A stretch of 64,000 nt of DNA from Lanius collurio (lineage: Eukaryota > Chordata > Aves > Passeriformes > Laniidae): contig JACBWW010000022.1 of assembly GCA_020086605.1 (NCBI GenBank), positions 2,997,559-3,061,558 on the forward strand, read 5' to 3'. The position numbers were made by a program, and so were the translations under genes. Position 1 is the first letter of the stretch; each line of letters starts with the position of its first letter. Below are positions 11,574 through 23,110 of the stretch, piece by piece. Below the pieces are notes generated by a model. The model was not told where the DNA came from and did no database searches. It saw nothing but the letters and a program-made list of their open reading frames with translations.

Positions 11574-14128
11574 GTACGTGTGCTTTGCTTTAGGGACAAG
11601 AAGGTGGTTAAATCTCTGAGTGAAAAAATGAGGGAGTCTCTGTAGCAGGTGGGGGTTGAAGGAAAGGGACATTCAGTGTTGAGGTTGCCTGCTACATTGG
11701 GAAGTGAGAGTGAATAAGTATTCTTAGTCAGCCTCAGGATCATTTTCCAAGTGGTCTTACTAAAAATGACGCTTATTTCTGTATTTTAAAACTACCTGAA
11801 ATCCATGTCTTGATGAACTTACTTTTTTACCTCTAGGATTCATTATTCCTTGTCACTTAGTTTTTCTTCTTGTTATGGAAAGTTTCAGGAAAGCCAAAGT
11901 CTAATGGTAAAGAATTGTTTCTGCTCTGTAACTCTGGAATTAAGAGTTGTCTAGTTTGAATGCCACGGAAGTCATGGAGGTCCTGGCCCTTGAATGTTGA
12001 GCAGTTGCATGTCCTGTGAGCATCTGCAGGAATTTCACAGGCTTACTGATTCTGGAGTGAATTGCAGTGTGCCTCCATCAGGTTGCGTTACAAAAACAAG
12101 CAAACGATTTGTGAGGAGTGATAATAGAAAATGCAAAGTGAAGCTGTGTATTTAGTCCTATTAGAGGTACAAAGCTTAATTAATAGCCAGAATACTATTT
12201 TGACAAACATATGACTGAAGTTGTCAGGAACAAAGAATGGAAATTAAGCTTTTATAAGAAATTTGTAAGCTTAAAATCTGAAGTAAAGGTAATAATGTAT
12301 GTGGCCTCATTCTTGAGTAAGATTAGGAGAAATACTGAAGTTATTTTTGGATGTATTTTCTCTTTTAAGTGTTTGTTTAAGCTTTCATAGTGTCTCCCAG
12401 TCAAGCTTGATGTTCTTCAGCCACTGAGGAAGGCACTGGAACAAGTATAGCTATTACTTTGTACTGAAAGTATACAATAATAAGCATATATAATAAGAGT
12501 AATAAGTACTAATTAAACTAAAAGCCATGACTCAATTACAGTGCAACTAAATCATAACCCTCCTCATTTAACTTTTAAAATTGGAATGGTAAATAAGCCA
12601 AATAAGTTTAGGACAGTTAGAGAGACCTTTACAATCAAGTGCACTTTCACTTGCACACACAGCCTGGATAGTGTGGTACTGGATGGCAGGGATTGTCCCT
12701 CCTGCTGCTTTGATCCAGGAATGAGGATGAGTTACCTGCCATCTGCAGCATTGCTGTAGAAGCTTGCAGTCATCATGCTTCCTGAGGACTGCCTGCTCTG
12801 AGAAGAGTGAGCTGTGGGTTTGTTGCCTGGGGGAAAAAGTGTGATCCTATAACAAATCTTGTCTCAATGGATGAGGAGCTTAGACATCAATACTTCTAGT
12901 GGCTTTTGCATTAAGTGCCCCTAAATCAGTTATTGATGTTCTCATAAAAGTCCCTTGAAGATGAATTCAGCCATTGTAGGCTTTCAGGTATTTCTGTGGC
13001 ATCATGGGAAAAATTGCTAACTGAGTAAAAGCTGCAAATAAAGAATTTTTGTCTAATGAAAAACTGCATCCCTGTGAGTGCATAAATGACTTTTTAGGAA
13101 CAGTCCCTGGAGTTGGCAGTTTTGGTAGCAGGGTCAGTTCTGCCACGACCCCATGGTGAGGGTTCCCCTTCCTTCCTTGCAGCAGGATGTGTGCTCTGGG
13201 CAGTGCTGTCAGTCCTGGAACTGCTGCAGTGCAGTCAGACTGCTGATGGAGAAGAGCCCTGCAGGGCTGTCAGGCTGGGTTCTCAGCAGCCACAGTCACA
13301 TCAGCTGTAGATGATCCAGCCCTCTGTTGTTATCCTGATAACCTGGGACCTTCTGCTTACCTGAGCATGTCTTGTCCACCTGGGGTGGGTGGGGGGTGGA
13401 TTCGGTAGATGAAAGCCTAGGGTGGGCTTCATGTGTGTAGGAGGCTGCAGTCTGTGATATTGAAGAAGCAGAAAGCTTTGATCAGTCTGGGAGTATCTAG
13501 TAAGAGATTATGTGTTAATAACACTGATACGGTGGTTGTTGGTCTGGTGTTTTCCTTGGGCAAGGTTTTATTTAGTAGTAGAGCTTATCCTAAGAGAGTG
13601 TCCCAGGGAGGGTTTTGTTTGTTTCTGGTTTCTAGCTTGAAGCTATTAGTGTTGATTGTATAAAGGGTTTCTTTATGATTGCTGTGGATGTAAAGAGCTT
13701 TTAAAATCCTTTTTGGTGCTTTAAATATCGTGTATAAATCTAGTTAAAGTAGACACATATACAACTCTATGTTGATTTCTAATCAAGGTGTTGATGAAGG
13801 CTGAGGATAGAATTCCAGGCTTTCACATTAACTGGTAAAGACTAATGCCTTGCTGTCTTTCCTAGGAGGACTAGTGGGTGGACTTCTTGGATGGATAACG
13901 TCTGGAGACTTCAAGCCAGTCCCTCAGATTTTAATGGAATTGCCTGCTTCTGAGCGGCAGAAACTCTGTGGTGAAGCCATGGCTATTATCAAGAACTTAG
14001 ACTGGACTGATGCTGCTCAGCTGATTGCTCTTGTAATGGCAAATCCTGCTCTCAAGGAGAAGGTGGTAGTAGTGCTGACCAATTACCTTTCCAGGGAGCT
14101 AAAAGCACAAATAAAGTATGGAGAATAA
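11414..14128 (+). CDS. C19orf12: C19orf12 homologue, whole coding span
   Basis: Coding exons 11414-11573 and 13866-14128 join in phase 1 and give 140 residues. The human short isoform has 141. Residues 1-12 ([12 protein letters not shown]) align without gaps to the human start MTIMVEDIMKLL, so this ATG is preferred, although the frame stays open back to the splice acceptor. Residues about 32-65 form a glycine-rich hydrophobic segment of the kind predicted to insert into membranes. The conserved block [15 protein letters not shown] spans residues 66-80, and a helical C-terminus follows. The human protein sits at mitochondria, ER and lipid droplets and is linked to lipid handling and autophagy. 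Its loss causes the neurodegeneration MPAN (NBIA4). These roles are family knowledge, not seen here. Its promoter is probably the CpG island at 4780-5330. The next gene, PLEKHF1, is convergent. Confidence 0.96.
11574..13865 (+). other. C19orf12: C19orf12 intron between coding exons
   Basis: GT...AG intron (gtacgtg ... tttcctag). It has no other exon. A G-rich patch at 13382-13400 could form a G-quadruplex on the plus strand. Confidence 0.9.
13866..14128 (+). CDS. C19orf12: C19orf12 last coding exon
   Basis: The acceptor tttcctag ends at 13865, and the stop TAA is at 14126-14128. The exon codes residues 54-140: the second half of the glycine-rich membrane segment ([10 protein letters not shown]), the [12 protein letters not shown] block, and the C-terminal helices ending in QIKYGE. 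The human protein ends in QYDD. Confidence 0.96.
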
Positions 14129-15255
14129 TCCTCTACAGAGCAGGCTTTTTACAGTGGAATGAATTTTACTCCAATAGTTGTGAATCTTCAACATAACAAT
14201 TACTAGTTATCAGTACTAATCATAAATATAGGCTGATCTAAATATTTTTTGGTGTTTGGGATTTTTAAAATTTTTATTATGATTTTGGATTTGTGTGGAT
14301 TTGTAAGGATGGCATTAGATTACTGCATTATCCTGACACTGACTTGCTATGTAATTTTGGATTGCTCTGCACTAGCAGTAATTCAAATTGCTGAAGGGAA
14401 TTATGCTACTTTTAGGCTAATATGTCACTTGTGAATATTTTCAAAGTCATTTTGTTTTATGTAGGAGACTTAATTCTGTTTGTTTAAGTGCTTTAATTTT
14501 TTTTTCCCCTGTGAATGACATGTAAGGTGCCAAAGTAGCAGGGGCACTTTGAAGAATTTTACCTATTGTCTGTTTCTGCTCTGCAAAGGAAAGTTTTATA
14601 GGTACATTGCTCTACTGTGAACTCAAAGGACTCAGTCCTTACTTTATTGTCACATTTTTATTGTAATTCTTGAGTTATCTTTTTATGTAAGAAGTGAAGC
14701 AAATACCTAAACAAGATTTCAAGTAAAAGGAAAACAAACTCTGAACAATTTCAATTCAGTTTTCACCAAGTTCCTGTGCCCTGGAATGAGAAGGTGTGGC
14801 AAGAATACTCTTTTTGGGTATTAAAATGGGGAGCTGAATCTGCCAGTTTTATATTAGCCCCAGGGTTATGGTTGTAATTTCAGCATTGGTTTCTTTACTG
14901 AGTCTGAACAGCTGGTCCTCAGTTTTCATTAAAATATTCGTAAGAAGCATCATAGTGGTCTGTTTGTTGCTTTAAATTAAATGAACTCTTTAAGAACTCA
15001 GCCAGGCCCATACTGGGCACCCAGCAGTGCTGGTGGGGTGGGGTGATGTGCCAGCTACATTATTACTGTAAGCACCAAATGCCATGGTGCTGAATGTCAC
15101 AGCCAGTTGTTCACAATTGGTTTCAAGGCACTCAGAAGACAAGTTTGTATGTAGAAAAATGTGCATGTGTGCCTTCTTTTTGTGTAAAGACCAGTGAAAC
15201 TGCTCTGACAAGTTCATTTTTTTGCCTAAAATAAAGATCTACCTATGTGTGTGTG
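14129..15255 (+). other. C19orf12: C19orf12 3' UTR with poly(A) signal
   Basis: AATAAA at 15230-15235 is followed about 10 bases later by a GT-rich stretch (tgtgtgtg near 15246-15253), the usual layout of a cleavage site. This gives a 3' UTR of about 1.1 kb. Earlier ATTAAA-like signals could support shorter forms. Confidence 0.65.
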
Positions 15256-18200
15256 ATGAGGTTTCTAGAAGTTAAGGTTTAAATGGTAAAGCTCTAAACT
15301 CAGAAGTTGCTGTTGTATGCATTTGATTAATTTACTCGTGCAGGTACCGTTTGCCTTTGATAAATTCAGTGCAGTGCAGGGCACTGCTCTCAGCATTTGA
15401 TAACACTCTTTCAGTGATGTGAAAGGGAGGTGGAAATGAATGGTAAGTGGGCACTCTTAATCTTGTCAGAGTTTCATAATGCCAGTCCTGAAATCAGTGG
15501 GGTTTCAGTTTCATTGGCAGATTACACACAGTGCAACTTTTAAAAGATTTTAAAAACTATATCCATTTGAAAATGCTAATTATATGAATCCAGTTACTTT
15601 TATTTGCAATTTTCTGGTTATTTCACAAATTAAATTCAGTCTTTCCAAAACAGCACCCTGCTAGCAGTGGCAGATGATTGAATGATCCACTGGGATGGAG
15701 TTGGCATCCTATGCTCAGCTGTTCAAACCCAGAATGAACAGAGCTGACAATTGTAAAGCAGGCCATAGGAAAAACAGGGGTTCCAGTTCATTTCTAATAG
15801 TATTTAGTATTTAAATAGAGTGTTACAAGTTTCAGTGATTTCAGACATTGGTATCAGGACCCCCATTTTACCGGTATTCATAAATTTGGGCCCAAACATA
15901 GGCAGTGAATTGATTTTTATCACTTGTATCAGTGTAATAGATCTGGAAGGAGTTTAGATCATATTCTCATCCTCTGCTCTCCTGTGATAATCTTGGAAAT
16001 GCTTTTTATTATACCCTTAGAAATTATAAACCAATTAGAACTACACTCTTTTAGCCTTCATTGTGGTATAAAAGAGGCATCTGTCATGTGGATGCCAACA
16101 GAACTTGAGTCCAAGTAGTTCAGAGTTCTGTACAGACCAGTCCTAGCTTGTGTCAAACCCCACTGCTGCTGAGCTCCTGAGAAGCTTTATGCCACAGAGG
16201 AGCATGCCCTTAGTCATTACAATAAATTTAACTTCTAGAGATTTTCAGATGACTGAAGTAGGACTAGAAGAAATGAATTCTGTTTGTATCTTTATTTAAC
16301 AGGTTAGATGCTCTTGGAGCTCCTTGAAAGGTAGCAGGTACCTGTTTTCAAAGTGGTAGCAGTAGTTTGCAGGCTGGTCTGAAACACGTTTCACTGCTGG
16401 CAATGGAAGAGCAGAAATGAGCTCAAGTGCTCAACTCACATGAGTTTGGACATAAGAGAGTTAGGAAATGACCACAACTGATGGTGGACACCTGGATACT
16501 TATCTACTGAGGGAGAATGAGCATAGCACCCACAAAGATTTTGTTGTGTGTGTTTCAGTGGTTTATTACAGTTTATATTGCTGAATGCTGCAGCAAGAGC
16601 AAACTGTACCTTTAGTGCTCTGACTGCAGCCCTGTGCTGTCATGTCGAGGTCACCATGATGCTTGGTTTGTAGCCTTATGGGGGGATTTGGGTGAGTTAA
16701 AAGCATCCGTCAGCAGATTTGATCATCTGAGGGAAAAGAGCAGCTGCATGAGAATGTTTTCATATCCATCTGTTGCTGTTCTTTGGTACAGACATGGCTG
16801 TCCACCACTGCATCCCTTGTTGGTGTTGGAAACATCCACAGGCGGGGGATGGCATCTTCTGAAATCCATTCCAGCTGTATAATGTCCAGGCTGAGTGTGA
16901 GGCACAGCCATTGCCTAGGAAACGAGGTAAGGCAATGCCAGCAGTTTTGGGAAGCAGCTGAAAGAGTCACTGTGGGGAGATGTACATATTTATATAAAGA
17001 AACCATCTGTGTTGCTGGTTATTAACCTGGTTTGGTTGTAGATGTGACAGAATCAAGCTAGGTTTTCACTGGCAGATGCTGTATTATTAGTTAATTTTTT
17101 TTTAATGTGGGGTTTTTTTAAGCTTTCTGATTTCAAAATAGAAAGCAACACAAAGTGTTATGTTAGCAAGAACAGGTACATGCATGCCTTTTTAAAAGGC
17201 AGTCCTGAATTCAGATACGGATTAGTAATTAAGATGTGCCATCTAGTGGCAGTTAGATTAATTCTTAAACAGCCTGTCCAGGCTGCCTCACTATCTGGAT
17301 AACACAGTTAGTTACCTTTTTCCATGAAAAGCAAGGTTACGTTCTTTTTTTTGCTCTTACTCTGTCGAATTTCGAGCTTTAGTGAATTTTTATTAGACTA
17401 AAAATATCAGCCTAGCTACAGACTAGACTAGAATTTATATGCATTCCCTGCTGAAGTTGGCTCTTTGGTGATTATCATATGTGAGCTGTGACAGCACAAA
17501 TATTTACTGCAGCTGCACGTCACATTTAATTACAGTGAGAAAATACAGAATCAGGCAGAGGAGGGCAGTTTGCTTCTTGATTACTGAAGGACAAGTGGAT
17601 TTTGGGAGCTGTGCAGCAGCTGGTTTGTCCACAGTGGAATTGGCAAGCCAGTGAGAAGTTCGTTACTAGGAGGGCTGCATTTCTTTGTGCCCCACAAAGG
17701 AGGGTGGCTCTTGGCTCAGCCTGTTCACATCATATTTGTCACATCATCTCTCACTTCTTACTCCAGTATCAAAAGTAACAGGGATTGCATTCCATGGGCA
17801 ATTTTTCCAAGGACAGCCTCTCTCCTTGCAGGGCTGCACACCCGCACCTGCAGAGGGCTTTGCTGGGAAGAAAATTCCCAGAGGAGACAGTCTCCTTCTC
17901 TCTGAGAGAAGCCTCCACAGGGCTGCTGGCAGGAGGAGGTGCTGTGCAGCCATCTGTGCAGGGGCACACACGTGTGTCCTTGTCCTTCCCTTCCAGGGTG
18001 GCGTGGGCTGGGGTTCCCCATAGGCTGCTGCTGCCCTGCCCGTGCCTGCTGGCTCCAAGCAGGCGAGGCTGGAGAGGTGCTTTGCTGCTGGAGGCTCAGT
18101 GTTCTCCTGCAGCAGTTGTTGGATGGCTTTGGACACTCTCACAGCTTCCCCATCAGCTGCTTTGGTGTGAGGGGGTGAGGACAGTACCCGTCTGATGGTG

Positions 18201-20050
18201 GGGGGCTGTGTGAGCTGCTGATAGCAGTGGGGTGTGATATTACCAGCGTGTTGTCAGTGTCTGTTCCTCAGCATATCATTTCGGGTGGTTCCAGCAGTGG
18301 GATTTGTGGTACTCTCTGCTGTAGCCTGATTACAGGCCGCTGTGCCCTGGCAGAACTCTTGCCCCTCTCACAGATCACAATTTATGACTCCTGCCATATG
18401 TTCTCCAGCACATGGGGGCACAGGTGGGGTGGAATGACTGCCATCACCTGCTCCCAGTAACACTTACCTCTTTAGGTTGGAAACCTTGTGCTTCAGGGGG
18501 CTGGGTGGGCCAGGACAGCTGCTCTTTTGAGGCACAATTCTGTTTAGCACACATGGCATAAAGCTGTTGAGACCTAGTGTGTGTCCACACTTCTTTCAGA
18601 TGACACCTCCCTGATGATTGCAACCTAGTGGAGGTAAGCATGCCTTTTCTCATTTTGGTTGGTTTATAGGAAATTAAGGTTACAAAACTCACTGAAAGAT
18701 TATTGGAAGGGGATTGTAATATTCCAAGTCATTAAGCAAATTGATTTTACACAGCCATACTCTCATGGCATACCTGCTCAGAGGGTCTGGCCAAGTTTGC
18801 TTGTGCACAACATGGAAGATTAGTCACATCCTCACTTCATGTCCTGGTTCTTCTTGATTGTCAATGATTAGCTAAGTTTTTGGACAAATCTTTTATATCC
18901 TACTGCTGCTGCCTTCTGCTAGCCCTCCTGTGAGCCCCTTAGCCAGCCCTCCAGTGAGCCCCTTGGCCTACTGGGCTGATAGAAGGACTGGCACATGTGG
19001 TTTGCTGAAACTCCTGTGACTGTTCTGCTGTCAGTGGAGGGTCTTTTTCAGGAGCTGCCTGGGCTGTGTTCTCACCAGTGTGGGGCCCTCTGGGGCTGGG
19101 CAGCAGGAATGAATCCTCCATTTGGTGGAATGGCATCCCTAACTATCTAGAGAGGCCTCTCTGTTAATTGTTCTGGTGCTTTCACATGCACACACTTCTG
19201 GGCATACATCATTTATTCCAATATTAATATTCCTGTTAAAAACCGTGCAGATTCACATCGATATTAAATTTTCCTGTTTTGTCCTCACAGAGTTGCAGCA
19301 GTTCCAGCAGTGCTCACTGGTGACGTGGGGGCAGGCTCAGGGGTTTGATCCTGTGTAGCTGCTGTGGCAGGACCTGCTGAGCTTAGACTTCATCAGCAGT
19401 TTGGCAGTGCTGGTACAGCCAGAGCATGTAAGAGCAATGCGTTTTCTCCCCCAGCTAAAAGCTCTTACAGAGAAAGCAATAGCTTAGGCTGTCACTGCTT
19501 GATCAGCTGATGTATAACTCCAGACTAATTGAGTAGCAGCCTTTCAGCTGGGTTGGAAAGCTTTTAAAAAACCAAAGGCCTTTGCATTGAAGTGAACTAA
19601 AGCTATTAGCCCCTAATTAAAACATGAGGTTTCATCTTTACCTTTCCACAGATCACAGAAATCTATGTATTTTTCGGGCTGTAAGCCAGAAATCAAACAT
19701 TCATCATGTAATTGCAGTAAGTGTGGGCTAATACTTCTCATTAAGTGTGATTTATGAATTCCAGAAGAGCCTACGAGGTAAATATATAAAATTATTCTGA
19801 AGTCTGCAAAAATGAAGGTATTCATTTCTTTGGATGACTGTTCAGCAGGAAGAATTTAATGTGAACATTACAGCTTTCAACATTCAGTACAGACACTGCA
19901 TTTGGACATCTGTACCTTTGCAGTTCCCTTTGTGTCACTGCTGATCTTTTACCCAAGATCACCCTTCAGCTCTCAGCAGGGAAAGCAGTGTGGCTTTGAG
20001 ACACGCCCGTTCTGCTGGGCCTCAGAAAAAGTATCACCTTCTCTGGCTCT
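15256..20050. other. gene-free spacer between convergent genes
   Basis: No exon or RNA gene seen. The part at 17640-18200 is richer in GC and shows overlapping short open frames on both strands, none of which looks like a protein. A 24-bp direct duplication lies at 18921-18968. The AT-rich block 17440-17560 has the look of a conserved non-coding element. Confidence 0.55.
18921..18968. repeat. two-copy 24-bp tandem duplication
   Basis: Units 18921-18944 and 18945-18968 both read agccctcc.gtgagcccctt.gcc and differ at two positions. Confidence 0.85.
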
Positions 20051-20057
20051 TCATCTG

Positions 20058-20090
20058 GTTTGCTGGGTGACCTTGAGTAACTTCCTATCC
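20058..20090 (+). mobile_element. possible MIR-type SINE core remnant
   Basis: The phrase gctgggtgaccttgagtaac resembles the conserved core of MIR elements (gctgtgtgaccttgggcaa). Only about 30 bases are recognisable. An ancient amniote SINE remnant is plausible but not proven. Confidence 0.35.
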
Positions 20091-21839
20091 AGATCCTGAA
20101 TGCACTTTTTGTTAAACACTTAATAATCTATCAATAGGAATGGTGTGTTACAAAAATGTGATAGCACTGTTCTACAGCTAACCACTGTCTGATCCTGCAG
20201 TCAGGACATGAGCATCAAAGAGGAATGTAATAAATGTTAGTAGAGGTTCACAGCAATCAGGACAAAGAAACTGCTAAGTTTTGAAATGTAGCTACTTTCT
20301 TTTTGGCAGGGAGTGAAAGATTTACACTGATGTTTGACCTTAACTAATTAGACTCTGTACAGGAGTGTCTAACAGGATGCAAATGTTTCGTATTCCTTAT
20401 TTCCTGCTCAGCTTCAGTGGGCAGGAGTGATTTAGGGTGAAATTAAATCTGTCCTATGCTCTGACATGCTGCTTTGGAGTAGAGCACTCTCAGATTACTT
20501 TGTACGTGCAATCTAAGGACAGAATAAAGGGTTTGTCATTTCTGCATCAGTCAGTGAGATATGATGATAATCTTTGTAATTTGGGTTCATTCTAAGAAAA
20601 TAAAAGCTTTTAAGGTCTTATTTTTACCTAGTCCCGCTCCTTGTGCTGAGATGTTAAGGCAAAATAATTGTAGAATCAAGAGTCAGAATCAGCTCCTGAA
20701 CATTTACAGAGACCTGAGTGCAGTGGAAGAGACCATGGAGTCCATGCAGGTGTGTGTTTAGCCTCAACTGTTCCTCCTGAGGTGCTGGCATTCCCTTTCT
20801 ACCAGAGGGGATCTGTGTCTCCTTACACAGTGGGTAAATCCTGTCCTGGGTGTAGGTAAGCTCATTCTTCTGATATCTGTAGAGATTCTCAAAATTATTT
20901 CTCATGCTCACCCAGCTAACTGTCCAATGGATATTTCCTCTACAGTTCTGCCCTCTCCTTGACAGACAATTCTGCTTGATACTCACGGAAGTTTTCTGCA
21001 AGAAAGAGCCCAGGGCAGCTCTGACATTTGACTGCCCTCTGCATTTACCCAAACCTCTCTGGGTCTACAAATCCTACTCCTTCGGGGTAAAAATGAGGGG
21101 GCCATCTCACTTTTCTACCTTGCTCTTCCAGGTAAATTTTAAGCCCTACATAACCAGATTTTCAAAATCCTAAGTTAAAAACTTGCTCCCTTTTAGAGCA
21201 GTGAAGGATCCGAAAGACACAACAGCTGAATGTAGTATTTGGGCTTGAGAGAGATGGGGATTCAAGAGCAGATGCTTTGTTACTCAGCAAAGCAGGGGAC
21301 AGGGCAAAATGATCCCGAAGATACTGCACTGAAACAGAATACTTGCTGGAGTGTGAGTAGAAATCAGCTGCCTGCTCTGTGCCTGTGAGCCACAGCTCAT
21401 GCAGCAGACTTTGACCAAACTAGTTTATTAATGGCTTGTGCAGGAACAAAGTCAGTAATAAAAGGCTAACATGGGTGCTGGTGAGGAAGGCTCCTGGATT
21501 TGATTTTGCTGGCTTCCATAAAAGGGGTTTGCATGCTTTTTCCAGCCATTCTCTCCAGGAATCTGTGTATAAAAATATTTGTTCCATAACCACAGTGAAC
21601 AGCCTCCCATCGCCTGGCAGCTGCCTGCATACTTGCGGCTTTCTGCTGTCTCTGAAGTTTAACTCTGCAGGAGCCTGTGCTGACGCTCAATCTAATCCTA
21701 ATTTCGGACTTTCATGTCCTCAACCCGGCCCGATGGGACTGGGGCTGCTGACAATGACAGCAGCACATCCCTGGTGAGTACGGGGCGAAGATTAGCCTTC
21801 ACATTGTGCCACTAATGGTAAGTAGCAGAGAGGATAATA

Positions 21840-21920
21840 AAGAGCACTCTTGTAGTGCTTTACGTATTCAAAGTGCTCTGCTCTTACTAATTAAGCTGCC
21901 TTGTGACAAAGGTATGTATT
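21840..21920. mobile_element. possible ancient amniote SINE/LINE tail
   Basis: The text agtgctttacgtattcaaag followed by actaattaagc and cttgtgaca is similar in layout to the tail shared by old L3/MIR-like elements (a ctttacaaa motif, then actaattaagcc). Strongly decayed. Confidence 0.35.
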
Positions 21921-22029
21921 TGTGTTGTGCCTAATGTAACTGTGCTGTATCGTTACACAATAGACCAAAATTGGATGGTGTCTGCAGATAGCAATCAGGA
22001 AATCAATTAACCAACTACTGGCTGCTCAC

Positions 22030-22360
22030 ACCCCAACAACCGAGCCGGCTTCAAAGCTGCCGCATGTCCTTCGGTTAGCCTTGGCGCGTCTTTGGGAACC
22101 TCGGATATTGATGGGAAGCTGCCCGTGCCAAGAGTTTAACGATGTGGTTGCAGTGTTTTGCAGCAGCTGTTTCTAGCCGCACCATCTCTTAACCCTGCCC
22201 AGAGGATGCCGTCCCAGTGCTACCGAGTTAAACCCATGCACTGCTGGCCTTAGCCAAAGAGCCTCTGTGCTGCTGGTGCCGTGTCCTAAGAACAGGATCG
22301 TCCTGCTGTGTACTCGTCCCAAAGGAAAACGGGGTCACGCTGTGCTGTGCTTCCACGGCG
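22030..22360. promoter_or_regulatory. orphan CpG-rich patch
   Basis: CpG dinucleotides are clearly denser here (for example ccgagccggc, tggcgcgtc, ccacggcgag) than in the depleted sequence on both sides. No gene start is known at this place. It could be an enhancer, an unannotated lncRNA promoter, or simply a GC-rich relic. No CR1 or LTR text was recognised inside it. Confidence 0.3.
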
Positions 22361-22779
22361 AGGAATAGAGGGGATGCTCTGCTTTATCTTCAAGATTTCA
22401 AAACCTTACTGGGCAGAAGAGCTACCTTCCCACAGCACCCCAGCGCCTGCCAGCAGCTGCAAACATTGCCATGAACCTGCAGTCAGCAGAACCCTAGGTA
22501 TTGGTAACCTATTTTCTCTCAGGAAAAAGCTTGAGGTCACTGGACAGATTTCTGATAGTACAAGCTCAGTGCTCAGCAGTGAGTCAGAAGGCAACAAGAA
22601 CGTTAGGACAGATGCGAAAGGAAACCAAGAAGGAAGTAAATGTAGTTAGGTCATTGAATAAATCCAGGTAGCAGCCACATTTTGAATAGTCTGTGCAGCC
22701 TGCTTGGTCCACTCGGGTTTGTTTTTTTGGAACCAAAGAGGGAATCATTGCAGAGTTGTGCAGGATACAGAGGAGGATA

Positions 22780-23110
22780 ACACTGTATGGGAGGGCACCT
22801 GTGTGAAGAGAGATGGGCTGGTTTAAACTGTTCGACCTGGAAAAGGCACTAACGGGGCGAGATTTGGTCACAGCTGTGACTGGCACAGAGATGAATAGGA
22901 GGAACAATACTGAGGTATAGAAGGCAGGGTGCACCTCCTGAACTGGCAGAGGTGAAGGGAAGTGCTTGTTCACACAGTGACAGGGAATTGTGGAGCTAAT
23001 TGGCACAGGATGCTCTAAGTGCCAAAACAAAAATGTGTTCAGAAAGTGATTGCCCAGTTTGATAGTGAGCACTGGTCACACGGGGCCAGGAACAACCACT
23101 ACCTCCACGA
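22780..23110 (+). mobile_element. ancient CR1/L3-like LINE remnant
   Basis: Several phrases in the right order match old amniote CR1/L3 3' regions: a gaggataacactgtatggg start, tggaaaaggcac, gcaggtgaagg..gaagtgcttgttcacacag, aattgtgga..ctaattggcacaggatg and ctaagtgccaaaa. Divergence is high, and the orientation is opposite to the younger CR1 copies in this window. The reading frame is destroyed. Confidence 0.5.
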
